From: Allokutzneria multivorans
GTDB taxonomy: Bacteria > Actinomycetota > Actinomycetes > Mycobacteriales > Pseudonocardiaceae
NCBI RefSeq assembly: GCF_039537405.1
Contig: NZ_BAABAL010000017.1
Span: 496,001-560,000, forward strand
DNA length: 64,000 bases
Direction of reading: 5' to 3'
The stretch's first letter is position 1; each line of letters begins with the position of its first letter. Below the pieces are notes generated by a model. It worked only from the letters and a program-made list of their open reading frames with translations, did no database searches and had not been told where the DNA came from. Shown piece after piece: positions 48,737 to 58,015 of this stretch. The translations under genes and the position numbers were made by a program.

Positions 48737-49738
48737 ATGGAGAACAAGGTTTCCCCCCGCACCGCTTCTTCCAACACCGCGCCATCGCTCACCGGCCGCG
48801 CGGCCGCCCCCGTCGCCATCGGCCTCCCGGTGTACAACGGTGATCCTTATCTCCGCCTCGCGCTGGAGTCGTTGCTCGCGCAGACCGGCGTCGACTTCGA
48901 GCTGCACATCGCGGACAACTGCTCCACCGACGGCACGCAGGAGCTGTGCCGCGACTTCGCCCGCCGCGACGAGCGCGTGGTCTACCACCGCCGTGAGCAC
49001 AACGTCGGGGTGACCGCGAACCACAACCTGCTGGTCGGCGAGGTCGACAGCCCGTACTTCGCGTGGGCGGGCGCCGACGACGCGTGCAGGCCGAACCGGC
49101 TGACGGCGCTGTTCGAGGCGCTGCGGGCGCGGCCGGACGCGGTGATGGCGTTCAGCTCCGCCGCGCAGATCAACGCCGACGGCGAGGTCATCGGCACCTG
49201 GCAGAACCCGTGCCGCACCGACGATCCCGACCCCGTCGTGCGACTGCGCGACATGGTGGGCGTCGAGCACCAGGGAGCGAAGCGCTACCGCAAGAACGTG
49301 TCCTTCGACTCCGCGCCGATGGCCTACGGGCTCTTCCGCAGGGACATGATGCTGCGCACGAAGCTGCTGCCGCCGGTGAAGAACAACGACAGGCTGATGC
49401 TCGCCGAGCTGGCCCTGCACGGTCCGTTCGTCGAGGTGCGCGAGCCGCTGCTGCTGCACCGCCACCACGAGCAGCGGCTGACCCAGGCCACCACGCAGCG
49501 GGACTGGTACCGCACCCAGCGCGGCGACGGCAGGACCTTCGTGCTCCCCAACGTGGAGGAGGCGGGCTGGTACCTGCGGGCGGTCTCGCGCTCGCCCCTG
49601 CCCCTCGCCGAGCGGGGACGTGCCATGCTCGCCCTGTACCCGTGGATGCGGGCCAACGCCGTGCCGATGGCGCGCAACGTGGCCAAGGCGGCAGTCGAGG
49701 CGGCTCGGCTGGCCGTCGGTGGCCGAGCGCGTTCCTGA
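48737..49738 (+). CDS. glycosyltransferase family 2
   Basis: 333 residues. GT-A domain: VAIGLPVYNGDPYLRLALESL, LHIADNCSTDGTQELC and AWAGADDACRPNRL with the metal-binding Asp pair. A C-terminal helical region follows with no membrane helix. It would add a sugar to the lipid-linked repeat unit in the cytoplasm. ATG 48737 lies 14 bp after the previous stop. Confidence 0.9.
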   Translation: MENKVSPRTASSNTAPSLTGRAAAPVAIGLPVYNGDPYLRLALESLLAQTGVDFELHIADNCSTDGTQELCRDFARRDERVVYHRREHNVGVTANHNLLVGEVDSPYFAWAGADDACRPNRLTALFEALRARPDAVMAFSSAAQINADGEVIGTWQNPCRTDDPDPVVRLRDMVGVEHQGAKRYRKNVSFDSAPMAYGLFRRDMMLRTKLLPPVKNNDRLMLAELALHGPFVEVREPLLLHRHHEQRLTQATTQRDWYRTQRGDGRTFVLPNVEEAGWYLRAVSRSPLPLAERGRAMLALYPWMRANAVPMARNVAKAAVEAARLAVGGRARS

Positions 49739-49768
49739 CATCCCCCACCAGCTATCGGAGAAACAACT

Positions 49769-50593
49769 GTGGACGCTCTGGACTTGCTGCGGACGCTGCG
49801 CAGGCGGTGGGCACTGGCCGCTGTGCTGGCCGTGGGGCTCGCCGCCCTGCTGACCAGCGTCGCCTTCGTCGTTCCGCAGCAGTACCGGGCCAACGCCAGC
49901 CTGCTCGTGCTGCGCGCGCACGGCGGCGAGGACCGCAACCCCTTCGCCGCCGTCGACCCCGCGCAGGGACAGGCCGCGATCCTGCTGCTGAAGGTGGTGA
50001 ACACGCCACCGATGCGGCAGCGCATGCTCGCCCAGGGCGCCACCGCCGATCTGGAGATCTCCAACGAGGGCAGCGGCACCGTCGCGGCGGACAGCCCGTT
50101 CATCACCGTCGTGGCGACCGGGCGGACTCCGGACTCGGTGCGCACCACGGTGGACATCGCCATGCGCGAGCTGCGCACGGAACTCAAGCGCAGGCAGGAC
50201 GAGATGCGCGTGCCCGCTGAGGGCCAGCTGAGCCTGACGGTGATCGTCGGGCCGGAGACCGTCACCACGACGCGCTCGGAGCAGCTGCGCGCGCTCGCGA
50301 TCAGCGGCGGCATCGGCCTGGTGCTGCTGCTGGCGATCGTCGTCATGGTGGACCGGGCGCAGCAGCGGCGCTCCCGCGTGCCGTTCGCGCTCGCCCGCAA
50401 GCAGGAGGACGGCGAACCCGAACCGATCGACCCCGCCCCGTCGGTGCAGCTGGCCGCCGAGCGCTCGGCCGCCGCGCGGGCCGCCGTCGCCAGGGCCAGC
50501 AAGAGCGCCACGAGCGGCGGTTCCATCGACCGCGAGACCGACGTGCTCGGCATCCGGTACCAACAACGCGTCGAGGACAAGGCGAACCGGTGA
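49769..50593 (+). CDS. Wzz-like polysaccharide chain-length/export protein
   Basis: 274 residues. Two membrane helices, WALAAVLAVGLAALLTSVAF near the N-terminus and AISGGIGLVLLLAIVVMV near residue 180, flank an extracytoplasmic domain; this is the polysaccharide co-polymerase layout. DLLRTLRRRW before the first helix is typical. The cytoplasmic tail is unlike a BY-kinase and no tyrosine kinase gene is nearby. Start GTG 49769 with GGAGAAA upstream. It would set polymer chain length with the polymerase at 50625. Confidence 0.85.
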   Translation: MDALDLLRTLRRRWALAAVLAVGLAALLTSVAFVVPQQYRANASLLVLRAHGGEDRNPFAAVDPAQGQAAILLLKVVNTPPMRQRMLAQGATADLEISNEGSGTVAADSPFITVVATGRTPDSVRTTVDIAMRELRTELKRRQDEMRVPAEGQLSLTVIVGPETVTTTRSEQLRALAISGGIGLVLLLAIVVMVDRAQQRRSRVPFALARKQEDGEPEPIDPAPSVQLAAERSAAARAAVARASKSATSGGSIDRETDVLGIRYQQRVEDKANR

Positions 50594-50624
50594 CGCACCA
50601 CGCCCCTGACTCCGTGAGCGCCCG

Positions 50625-51989
50625 GTGATCGCCGGGGCCACCGAGCGGTTGGTGGCGATCCACCGCGCGGAACGCCCGGAAACCCGGTCTCGGCGGAAGC
50701 GGCGTGGTCCGCGCGAGTTCTTCGCGGCCCTGCCCGCGCACTACGTCCTGGTGGCCTTCGCGGTGCTGCTCGCCCTGCCGCAGAACGTCGTCATCGCCGG
50801 GGTCGGCGGATCTCTCACACCGGCTCGCCTGATCGCCGCGGTCTGCCTGATCTGGTGGGTCGTCGCGCGGGCCGCCGGGGGCATGGGCGTGCGCGTCGAC
50901 GTGAACCCGGTGCGCGCCACGGTGCTCGGCGGGTCGCTGGTGCTGTTGGCCGCGCACGCGCTCGCGCTCGGGTTGGGGACGCCGCCGGAACTGCTCGGCG
51001 GCGCCGATCGCGGCTGGATGCTCTACGCGCTCTGCGTCGGTGTCGCTCTGCTGGCCTGCGACGGGCTCAGCGGGCTCGGTGCCCTGCGGGCGGTGCTCGG
51101 CGCGGTCGTGCTCGGCGTGACAGTCTCAGCCATCGCCGCCGTCGCCCACTTCGCGGCGGGCATCGATCTGCGCGCGCTGATCTCCTTGCCCGGCACGGAG
51201 GTCCAGGGCATGGGTGCGATCAACCTCGCGCGCGGGGGGCTCGAACGAGCGCTCGGCTTCGCCAACCACCCGATCGAACTCGCCGCCCTCTCGGCGTCGG
51301 CGATCCCGCTCGCGCTGTACCTGGGCCGGTACGCGCGCTGGCGGCCGCTGTGGTGGGTGTGCGCCTTCGTGATGGCGGCGGGCATCGTCGTCAGCATCTC
51401 GCGCACCGGTCTGCTCGGACTCGCGATGATCGGTGTTTTCCTGTTGCCCCGCTTGGGATTCGTGCGCTGGGCGCTGGGCGCGATCGTGACGGCGGTGTTC
51501 GCGGCGCTGGCCATGACGGCCGAGCCGAAGCTGTCCGCGGTCGTCGGTCAGACAGTGGCCGGCTCCAGCAACGACTACAGCGTGTGGAGCCGCCTCGCCG
51601 ACTACGAGTACGTCCTCGGGCGCCTCGCGCTGAGGCCGTTCAGCGGGCAGGGCTTCGGCACGTACACGGCTCCGCCGCAGCCGTACCTGGACAACCAGTA
51701 CCTGTTCACCCTCGTGGAGTCCGGCGTCCCTGGCCTGCTGGTGCTGGTGGCACTGCTGCTGGTGCCGGTGATCTCGGCGCGCGCGGCCTGGGTCCGCTTG
51801 GGGCGCAAGGCGACCATGCCCGAGCTGCGCGATGCGGCCTGGGCCGTCGGCAGCGCGCTCGCGGTGGCGGCCATGTGCTTCGCGACCTTCGACGCCCTGG
51901 CGTTCCCGCAGTTCCAGGGCCTCACGTTCTTGTTGATCGGGATCGCGGGCGCCGTGGCGTCCTGGGAGCGAGCGGAGACGTCGCCATGA
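50625..51989 (+). CDS. O-antigen polymerase/ligase-like membrane protein
   Basis: 454 residues with about ten to twelve hydrophobic segments. A large loop near the middle to C-terminal half contains SNDYSVWSRLADYEYVLGRL and FSGQGFGTYTAPP, resembling the Wzy_C (O-antigen ligase) signature, and GFANHPIELAAL earlier. It is the best candidate Wzy polymerase of the cluster. Start GTG 50625; the end overlaps the next gene by 4 bp. Confidence 0.88.
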   Translation: MIAGATERLVAIHRAERPETRSRRKRRGPREFFAALPAHYVLVAFAVLLALPQNVVIAGVGGSLTPARLIAAVCLIWWVVARAAGGMGVRVDVNPVRATVLGGSLVLLAAHALALGLGTPPELLGGADRGWMLYALCVGVALLACDGLSGLGALRAVLGAVVLGVTVSAIAAVAHFAAGIDLRALISLPGTEVQGMGAINLARGGLERALGFANHPIELAALSASAIPLALYLGRYARWRPLWWVCAFVMAAGIVVSISRTGLLGLAMIGVFLLPRLGFVRWALGAIVTAVFAALAMTAEPKLSAVVGQTVAGSSNDYSVWSRLADYEYVLGRLALRPFSGQGFGTYTAPPQPYLDNQYLFTLVESGVPGLLVLVALLLVPVISARAAWVRLGRKATMPELRDAAWAVGSALAVAAMCFATFDALAFPQFQGLTFLLIGIAGAVASWERAETSP

Positions 51990-52912
51990 CGCCACCTGTG
52001 CTGATCGCCGTCGTCACCTACAACTCCGCCGACGAGCTGCCAGGACTGGTGCACAGCCTTCCCGACGCGCTGGCAGGGGTGTCCTCCGCGCGGGTGGTGG
52101 TCGCGGACAACGCCTCCGCCGACGGCAGCGCGGAGCTGGCCAGAAAGCTGCTGCCCACGGCGGAGGTCGTGGAGACCGGCGCCAACCTCGGCTACGCGGC
52201 CGGGGTGAACGCGTGCCTCGCGCGTGCCAAGGAGGGCGAGGCGGTGTTCGTGCTCAACGCCGACGTCCGCCTCGCGCCGGGCTCGGTCGCGAAGCTGCTG
52301 GAGTCCTTCGCCGACCACCGCGTCGGCATCGCGGTGCCCGTGGTGACGCGCCCGTCCGGCGAACCCGAGCCGACGCTGCGCCGCAGACCGACGCCGCTGC
52401 GGGTGCTCGGGGACTCGGTGCTCGGAGCGCGCGCGACGGCGTTTCCCGTGCTGAGCGAGCAGATCCCGGCGGGCAGGCGCGAGGAGCCCGACTGGGCCAA
52501 CGGAGCGACGCTGCTCGTCGCGCCGCACGTGTGGCCGCGAGTGGGGCCGTGGCGCGCGGAGCTGTTCCTGTACTCCGAAGAGGTCGACTACTGCCTGCGC
52601 GTCAAGGACGCCGGCTGGTCGATCCGCCAGGTCCCCGGCGCGCTGGCCGTCCACCGGGGCGGCGAGGTCGCCACGTCCCCCGCGCTCTGGGCGCAGCTGG
52701 TGACCAACCGTGTCGTGCACGCCGCGCGGTGGAACGGGCCGTCTGCCGCGAAGGCGGTGTGGGCGTTCTTGGTGCTGGCACAGGTGATTCGGCTGCCTCT
52801 GCGGCGAGGCACGCACGCGAGGGCGCTCAGCGAACTCGTGCGCGGGCGCGCGCGGCTGCTGAGCGGCGAACCGACCAACCCCGCCCAACCCGGCACCGGA
52901 GGCCGTGCATGA
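51986..52912 (+). CDS. glycosyltransferase family 2 (rhamnosyltransferase-like)
   Basis: 308 residues. VLIAVVTYNSADELPGLVHSL, VVVADNASADGSAELA, FVLNADVRLAPGS (DxD-type) and the family segment FLYSEEVDYCLRVKDAGW typical of WbbL-like rhamnosyltransferases. ATG 51986, coupled to the polymerase gene. It would add a sugar to the repeat unit. Acceptor unknown. Confidence 0.92.
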   Translation: MTPPVLIAVVTYNSADELPGLVHSLPDALAGVSSARVVVADNASADGSAELARKLLPTAEVVETGANLGYAAGVNACLARAKEGEAVFVLNADVRLAPGSVAKLLESFADHRVGIAVPVVTRPSGEPEPTLRRRPTPLRVLGDSVLGARATAFPVLSEQIPAGRREEPDWANGATLLVAPHVWPRVGPWRAELFLYSEEVDYCLRVKDAGWSIRQVPGALAVHRGGEVATSPALWAQLVTNRVVHAARWNGPSAAKAVWAFLVLAQVIRLPLRRGTHARALSELVRGRARLLSGEPTNPAQPGTGGRA

Positions 52913-53730
52913 GCATCAGTCGTCGCGTCAAGGACGTCCTGCGCGCGACCGTCGGCCGCAACGTGCTCGCGACGTGGTGGTGGCGGGTGCGGTACTTCTC
53001 CGCCCAGCGCGTTTCCGCTCGCTTCGAGGACGCCGAGGTGGCCCGCCTCGCGAGGACCCTGCCGAATCCGCCGGAGGCGATGGTCACCGTGCTGGTCGCC
53101 ACGTACAAGCGGCCGGAGGGACTGCGCAAGGCGGTGCACAGCGCGCTGAACCAGACCGTGCGCGACATCGCGGTGGTCGTCGTCGACGACGGCGGTGGCC
53201 AGACCGACGGGCTGCCCGACGATCCGCGCCTGACCGTGCTCACCTTGTCCGCCAACCACATCAGCTGCGGGCTGAGCCGCAACGTCGCGATGCGCCTGAG
53301 CCGGTCGCCGTACGTCGCCGTGCTCGACGACGACAACACGTGGCGCCCGGAACACCTCGAACACGCCTTGGCGGGGCTGGCCGACGGCAGCGCGGGGCTG
53401 GTCTACACGAGGGTCCGGCGGGTGCGCCCCGACGGCAGCGAGGTCGACGTGCTCGGCAAACCCTTCGACCGGCGCGCGCACGCCGACGACTCGTGGGTCG
53501 ACGCGAACTCCCTGGTGTTCCGGCGCCGCCCCGGCCTGCGGTTCAACCCCTGGGCAAGGCCGAGATCGGTGCACCCCAAGGAGGACTGGGAGTTCGTGCA
53601 CCACGTCTCGGCCAAGCACACCGTGCGCTACCTGCCCGTGACCACCGTGGAGTACTCGGTGCACAGCGGCAGCTACTTCAGCGACTGGGACGCCGACGCG
53701 CTCGGCGCCTGTACCGAAAGGGTCACATGA
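52909..53730 (+). CDS. glycosyltransferase family 2
   Basis: 273 residues. A positively charged N-terminal part (~55 residues with WWWRVRYF) precedes the GT-A domain: VTVLVATYKRPEGLRKAVHSAL, VVVVDDGGG and VAVLDDDNTWRPEHLE with the DDD metal motif. ATG 52909 overlaps the preceding stop, and its own stop overlaps the flippase start. Probably adds a further sugar. Confidence 0.9.
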   Translation: MSISRRVKDVLRATVGRNVLATWWWRVRYFSAQRVSARFEDAEVARLARTLPNPPEAMVTVLVATYKRPEGLRKAVHSALNQTVRDIAVVVVDDGGGQTDGLPDDPRLTVLTLSANHISCGLSRNVAMRLSRSPYVAVLDDDNTWRPEHLEHALAGLADGSAGLVYTRVRRVRPDGSEVDVLGKPFDRRAHADDSWVDANSLVFRRRPGLRFNPWARPRSVHPKEDWEFVHHVSAKHTVRYLPVTTVEYSVHSGSYFSDWDADALGACTERVT

Positions 53731-55175
53731 CCGTCGAGCCGACCGCGGCACCGGGGGGCCTCGCCGGCCGGTTCCGCCGAGGGCTGTGGCTCAGCCTGCT
53801 CAACACGCTGCTCTCCCGCATCGGCACCTTCGTGATGGGCATCGTGCTCGCGCGACTGCTCGTCCCCGAGGAGTTCGGCCTCTACGCGACGGCGCTCGTC
53901 GTACAGGGGTTGTTGTTGGCGTTCAACGACTTCGGCGCGGCGACGGCGGTGGTGCGGCGCTCGGGGGACGTGCGGCCGATGCTGCCGACGGCGTGGACGA
54001 TCTCCGTGGTCGGCGGGGCGATCGCCTTCGTCGCGTGCGCGCTCAGCGCCCCCGCGCTGTCCACCGCGCTCGGCAGTCCGCACGCCACCGAGATCGTGCG
54101 GTTCCTGGCGATCAACGTGCTGCTGGACGGCTTCGCCTGCGTGCCGGGCGCGATGCTCTCCCGCGAGCTGGCGCAGGCCCGCAGGCTCGTCGCCGACCTC
54201 ACCGGGACTGTGGTCAACCTCGCGGTGACCGGCGTGCTGGCCTTCCTCGGGGCGGGCGCGTGGGCGTTGGCGATCGGCCACGTCTCCGGCACCGCCGTCG
54301 TGGTCGTGCTGCTGTTCGTGCTCAGCAAGCACTGGCCGCGCCTGGGTTTCTCCTCGGAGTACTTCAAGGAGGTCGGCGGCTACGGGATCTCCGTCGTGGC
54401 GTCCTCACTGCTGCTGATGCTCGCGCAGAGCGTGCCGCAGATGGTCACAGGCAGCGTGCTCGGAGCGACCGCGCTCGGCTTCTTCTACCTGGCCAGCAAC
54501 GTGTCGAACTGGCCGGTGTCGATCGTCTCCGGCACGGTCGAGCGGGTCGCCCTCGCGGTGTTCGCCCGTGCCCGCGACAACGGCACCGACCTCGACCGGG
54601 CCTCCGGCGGGGTGATGGGGCTCGTCGGCGTCGCGGTGCTGCCCGGCGGTGTCGCGCTGGCTCTGCTGGCCGGTCCGCTCGTCGAGCTCGTCTACGGCCA
54701 CCAGTGGGTCCCGGCCGCGCTCGTGCTGAGCGGCCTGGCGATCGCCGCGATCGGGCGGGTGTTCGCCGACATGGCGCTCAACCTGCTGCTCGCCGTCGGC
54801 GCTCCGCTGTCCTCCGCGCTGATCCAGCTCTCGTGGCTGGTGGCCCTCGTGCCCACGACGGTGGCCGCCGCGCACGCGTGGGGGCTCGCCGGGATCGGGT
54901 GGGCGCAGGCCGTGGTGGCGCTGTTCGTCGCGGTCCCGGTGCACCTGTGGGGTCTGCGCCGGGTGGGCGTCGGGATCATGTCCCTAGTCCGGGGGATTCT
55001 GCCCTCGTTGCTGTCCGCTGTCGTGGTGGCGGTGGGCCTGGTGCTGATCCGGGTGTTCTCGACGAGCCCGCTACTGAGCGTCGCACTCGGCGGAGTTTTC
55101 ACCGCCGCGGTCATCGCGTACGGGTGGTTTCGGTTCCGCCACACCTTGGACTCGGCCCTTCTCCCCACCGGGTAG
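53727..55175 (+). CDS. oligosaccharide flippase (Wzx/MOP family)
   Basis: 482 residues with twelve or so hydrophobic helices. The N-terminal LWLSLLNTLLSRIGTFVMGIVLARLL, VPEEFGLYATALVV is the polysaccharide-biosynthesis/MurJ-like MOP signature (LGxxDYGxYA-type). It would translocate the lipid-linked repeat unit across the membrane for polymerisation. ATG 53727, overlapping the previous stop. The last gene of the continuous overlapping block. Confidence 0.9.
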   Translation: MTVEPTAAPGGLAGRFRRGLWLSLLNTLLSRIGTFVMGIVLARLLVPEEFGLYATALVVQGLLLAFNDFGAATAVVRRSGDVRPMLPTAWTISVVGGAIAFVACALSAPALSTALGSPHATEIVRFLAINVLLDGFACVPGAMLSRELAQARRLVADLTGTVVNLAVTGVLAFLGAGAWALAIGHVSGTAVVVVLLFVLSKHWPRLGFSSEYFKEVGGYGISVVASSLLLMLAQSVPQMVTGSVLGATALGFFYLASNVSNWPVSIVSGTVERVALAVFARARDNGTDLDRASGGVMGLVGVAVLPGGVALALLAGPLVELVYGHQWVPAALVLSGLAIAAIGRVFADMALNLLLAVGAPLSSALIQLSWLVALVPTTVAAAHAWGLAGIGWAQAVVALFVAVPVHLWGLRRVGVGIMSLVRGILPSLLSAVVVAVGLVLIRVFSTSPLLSVALGGVFTAAVIAYGWFRFRHTLDSALLPTG

Positions 55176-55225
55176 GAAAGCGCGGTTCGACGTAGCATTT
55201 CCCCTGGTGAGAGGTGGTGGTTGGA

Positions 55226-56251
55226 GTGCGGGGACGCAGGGCTCGGTTACTGGTCGCACTGGTGTCCGCGGTGGTGCTGCTCGCCGCGTGCGGAACCGCT
55301 GTCGAACCGACGCCCCCGCCCGACCGCTCCGACCGCAGCTCCCAGCGCGCTCCGATCCCGGTGCCGAGCCCGATGCGCCCCGGCACCTTCTTCTACGTCG
55401 ACCCCGAGGCCAACGTCGTCTCGTGGTTGCGGCACAACGGCTCCGACGGCAGGGCTCCGACGATCGACGAGCAGATCGCCAAGCAGGCCACCGCTCGGTG
55501 GATCGGGCCCGGCGACAACACGCACAGCCGTGTGTCGAGCTTCGTCTCCGGTGCCTACGCCAAGGGCCAGTTGCCCGTGCTCGTCGGCTACAACATCCCC
55601 AACCGCGACTGCGGCAGCCACTCCGCGGGCGGGGCGCGCTCGGCCGAGGAGTACCTGAGGTGGATCGAGGTGGTGGGCCGGGCGATCGGTGACCGGCCCG
55701 CGCTGCTCGTGCTCGAACCCGACGCGGTGATCCACCTGGAGTGCCTCGACGAGGCGCAGCGCCAGGAGCGCAAGCGGACCCTGACGGCCGCGGTGTCCGC
55801 GCTCAACCGGCTGGCCACCTCGACGTGGGTCTACCTCGACGGCGGCGACGGCGCGCAGAACCCGGCGGAGCGGGTGGCGGCGGGCCTGGTCGACTCCGGC
55901 GTCGGAGCGGGCGCGCGGGGCTTCGCGGTCAACGTCTCCAACTTCAACAGCACCGAGGACGCCACCCGGTACGGGAACCGGCTCAAGCAGATCCTGTCGA
56001 GCAAGCACGGCGTCGAGACCGGCTTCGTCATCGACGTCAGCCGCAACGGCAACGGCTCCGACGGGAACTGGTGCAACCCGGGTGGTCGCAGGCTCGGCGG
56101 CCCGCCCCAGGTCGGCGGCCCCGGCGGGACGGACGCGCTGCTGTGGGTGAAGCGGCCGGGGGAGTCCGACGGCAACTGCGGCATCGGCTCCGGTACCGAC
56201 TCCGGTGTGTTCTACCCGGAGCTGGCCATGAAGCTCATCAACGGCGACTGA
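55226..56251 (+). CDS. GH6 glycoside hydrolase lipoprotein
   Basis: 341 residues. Signal with lipobox LAAC (residues ~22-25, after LLVALVSAVVLLAAC) then a Pro-rich spacer (TPPPDRSDRSS) and the GH6 domain: FYVDPEANVVSWL, ARWIGPGDNTH, VLVGYNIPNRDCGS with acid Asp, LVLEPDAVIHL, YLDGGDG, FAVNVSNFNST and LWVKRPGESDG. GTG 55226 fits GAGGTGG eight bases upstream; GTG 55214 is an alternative. Attached to the outer membrane face, it would cut a beta-glucan or the exported polymer. Paralogue of the protein at 5889. It follows the flippase gene by 50 bp. Confidence 0.9.
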   Translation: MRGRRARLLVALVSAVVLLAACGTAVEPTPPPDRSDRSSQRAPIPVPSPMRPGTFFYVDPEANVVSWLRHNGSDGRAPTIDEQIAKQATARWIGPGDNTHSRVSSFVSGAYAKGQLPVLVGYNIPNRDCGSHSAGGARSAEEYLRWIEVVGRAIGDRPALLVLEPDAVIHLECLDEAQRQERKRTLTAAVSALNRLATSTWVYLDGGDGAQNPAERVAAGLVDSGVGAGARGFAVNVSNFNSTEDATRYGNRLKQILSSKHGVETGFVIDVSRNGNGSDGNWCNPGGRRLGGPPQVGGPGGTDALLWVKRPGESDGNCGIGSGTDSGVFYPELAMKLINGD

Positions 56252-56300
56252 TCGGTAACAACGTTCCCGCCCGCTCCGGGGATTCGCTAGCCTCGGCGGC

Positions 56301-56900
56301 ATGAATGACCAGCCCGAGCTGCGGGTCGGCGATGTCGAGCGCGAACAGATCGCCCAGCTGCTCAACCAGGCCGTCGGCGAGGGCCGGCTCACCCTGACCG
56401 AGTACAACGAGCGCGTCGGGCTCGCCTACGCCGCCCGTACCAGGGGCGAGTTGGACCTGGTCGTCGCGGACCTCCCGGTCGCCGTCCGCCGCTCCGCCGC
56501 CGCACCCCTGCCCGCCGTCTACGAGGGCGGCACCGGCAAGCGCCAGTGGGCCGTCGCGGTGATGAGCGGCGCCGTGCGCAACGGCCGCTGGCGGGTGGAG
56601 TCCGAGGTCACCGCGCTCGCCATGATGGGCGGCGTCGAACTGGACTTCCGCAAGGCCGTGCTCACCTCCAAGGTCACCACCGTCACCGCCGTGGCGATCA
56701 TGGGCGGCATCGAGATCACCGTCCCGCCCGGCGTGAACGTGGAGGTCGGCGGCTTCAGCTTCATGGGCGGCAAGGACGTCAACGTCGACGAGGACTCGGT
56801 GACCCCCGACTCGCCGACCATCCGCATCAACGGCTTCGCCCTCATGGGCGGCATCGAGATCGTCACCAAGCACCCCAAGCGCAAGCAGATCGAGGACTGA
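56301..56900 (+). CDS. DUF1707 and LiaF-like domain protein
   Basis: 199 residues. N-terminal DUF1707 (LRVGDVEREQIAQLLNQAVG, GRLTLTEYNERVGLAYAART) followed by repeated beta strands of the LiaF/cell-wall-active-antibiotic-response kind: ALAMMGGVELDFRKAVL, AVAIMGGIEITVPPGVNV, GFALMGGIEIVTKH. No membrane helix is seen. Such proteins are thought to work in envelope-stress signalling in actinomycetes. It is on the same strand 49 bp after the GH6 lipoprotein. Confidence 0.88.
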   Translation: MNDQPELRVGDVEREQIAQLLNQAVGEGRLTLTEYNERVGLAYAARTRGELDLVVADLPVAVRRSAAAPLPAVYEGGTGKRQWAVAVMSGAVRNGRWRVESEVTALAMMGGVELDFRKAVLTSKVTTVTAVAIMGGIEITVPPGVNVEVGGFSFMGGKDVNVDEDSVTPDSPTIRINGFALMGGIEIVTKHPKRKQIED

Positions 56901-56905
56901 CCCCC

Positions 56906-58015
56906 TCACGCGAGCAGGGGGGTGGGGACCGCGGTGGCGTTGTGCCGGGTCAGCCACGCGGTGACGTCCACAGTGGACAGAGTGGTGCCGCCGGAGCGCC
57001 ACTCGGCGATCACCGAGGCGGTCTCGGCGGGGCCGTCGGCGATGAGCCACGGGCCGTCGGGGTCCACCGCCGCGGCGAGCTGAGGGGGCACCACCGAGGG
57101 GCGGCCGTGCTCGGCAGCCTCCAGCATCTTCACGCTGATGCCCGTGGACGCGCCGAAGCGGGGCACCACCACGACTCCGACGGCTCGGTAGAAGTCGGCC
57201 TCCTCCTCGACACGGCCGAGCGCGGTCACGTTGCGGTGGCCCGCGTAGCTCTGGGTTCCGTTGCCCGCCAACACGTACGGCACGTCCTGGCCGAGCCGGT
57301 CCAGCTCCGCGCGCACGGGCCCGACCAGTGCCGCGAGGGCGCGTTCGTTCGGCGGCCAGCTCGCCTTGCCGATGAAGCCGACCGCTTCGGCCTCCGCCGA
57401 AATTACCTGGGGCAGCAGCGGTAGCGGCAGGTGCGAGGCACCGATCCCCCACCCGCGCAGCACGTACGCGTCGGTGCGCGAGAGCGCGAAGACCTTGTCC
57501 GGCAAGGAGAGCAGCCGTCGCTCAGCGCGGGGCAGGCGCCACGTCTCGCCCAGCAGGCGCAACGGGCGCGGGGAGTGCTCCGCCGCGATCGTCGCCTCCA
57601 CGTTGTGCGCGATGTGCGAGGCCACGGGCACACCGGCCGCCTCGGCGAGCAGCAGACCGGGCCATCCGCTGGTGATCACCTGACGGCCCACCGCGCGTTC
57701 CCGCAGCAGGGCCGCCGCGCGCCGCCACCCCGGGAAGACCGTGAACTTCCTGGCCAGGTAGGGCTCCGGGCTGGTCAGCATGCCCGCCGCCACGCGGAGC
57801 AGCCGCGCGCGGTCGCCCCGAACTTCCAAGGGCACCGAGCCCGCGGAGTGGCACGGCACGCCCTCCTCGGTCCAGCTGCCCTCGTCGCCGGTCACGCACA
57901 CCACGTCGACGTCGTGCTCCTGGCTCAGCACCGCGAGCAGGCGCCGATCCACCCAGCCGCTGCCGCCAAGAGCGCGGTTCCCCAACGGATACGTGGTCAC
58001 AAAGCAGAGCTTCAC
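56906..58015 (-). CDS. glycosyltransferase family 4
   Basis: 369 residues from GTG 58015 (GGAGGGG upstream). GT-B fold: KLCFVTTYPLGNRALGGSGW, SHIAHNVEATIAAEHSP and the C-terminal GVVVVPRFGASTGISVKMLEAAEHGRPSVV donor-site region with its conserved Glu. It acts on an NDP-sugar donor. Lies on the opposite strand to the main cluster and overlaps the following WecG-type gene by 4 bp, forming a two-gene unit. Confidence 0.88.
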   Translation of the reverse strand: MKLCFVTTYPLGNRALGGSGWVDRRLLAVLSQEHDVDVVCVTGDEGSWTEEGVPCHSAGSVPLEVRGDRARLLRVAAGMLTSPEPYLARKFTVFPGWRRAAALLRERAVGRQVITSGWPGLLLAEAAGVPVASHIAHNVEATIAAEHSPRPLRLLGETWRLPRAERRLLSLPDKVFALSRTDAYVLRGWGIGASHLPLPLLPQVISAEAEAVGFIGKASWPPNERALAALVGPVRAELDRLGQDVPYVLAGNGTQSYAGHRNVTALGRVEEEADFYRAVGVVVVPRFGASTGISVKMLEAAEHGRPSVVPPQLAAAVDPDGPWLIADGPAETASVIAEWRSGGTTLSTVDVTAWLTRHNATAVPTPLLA

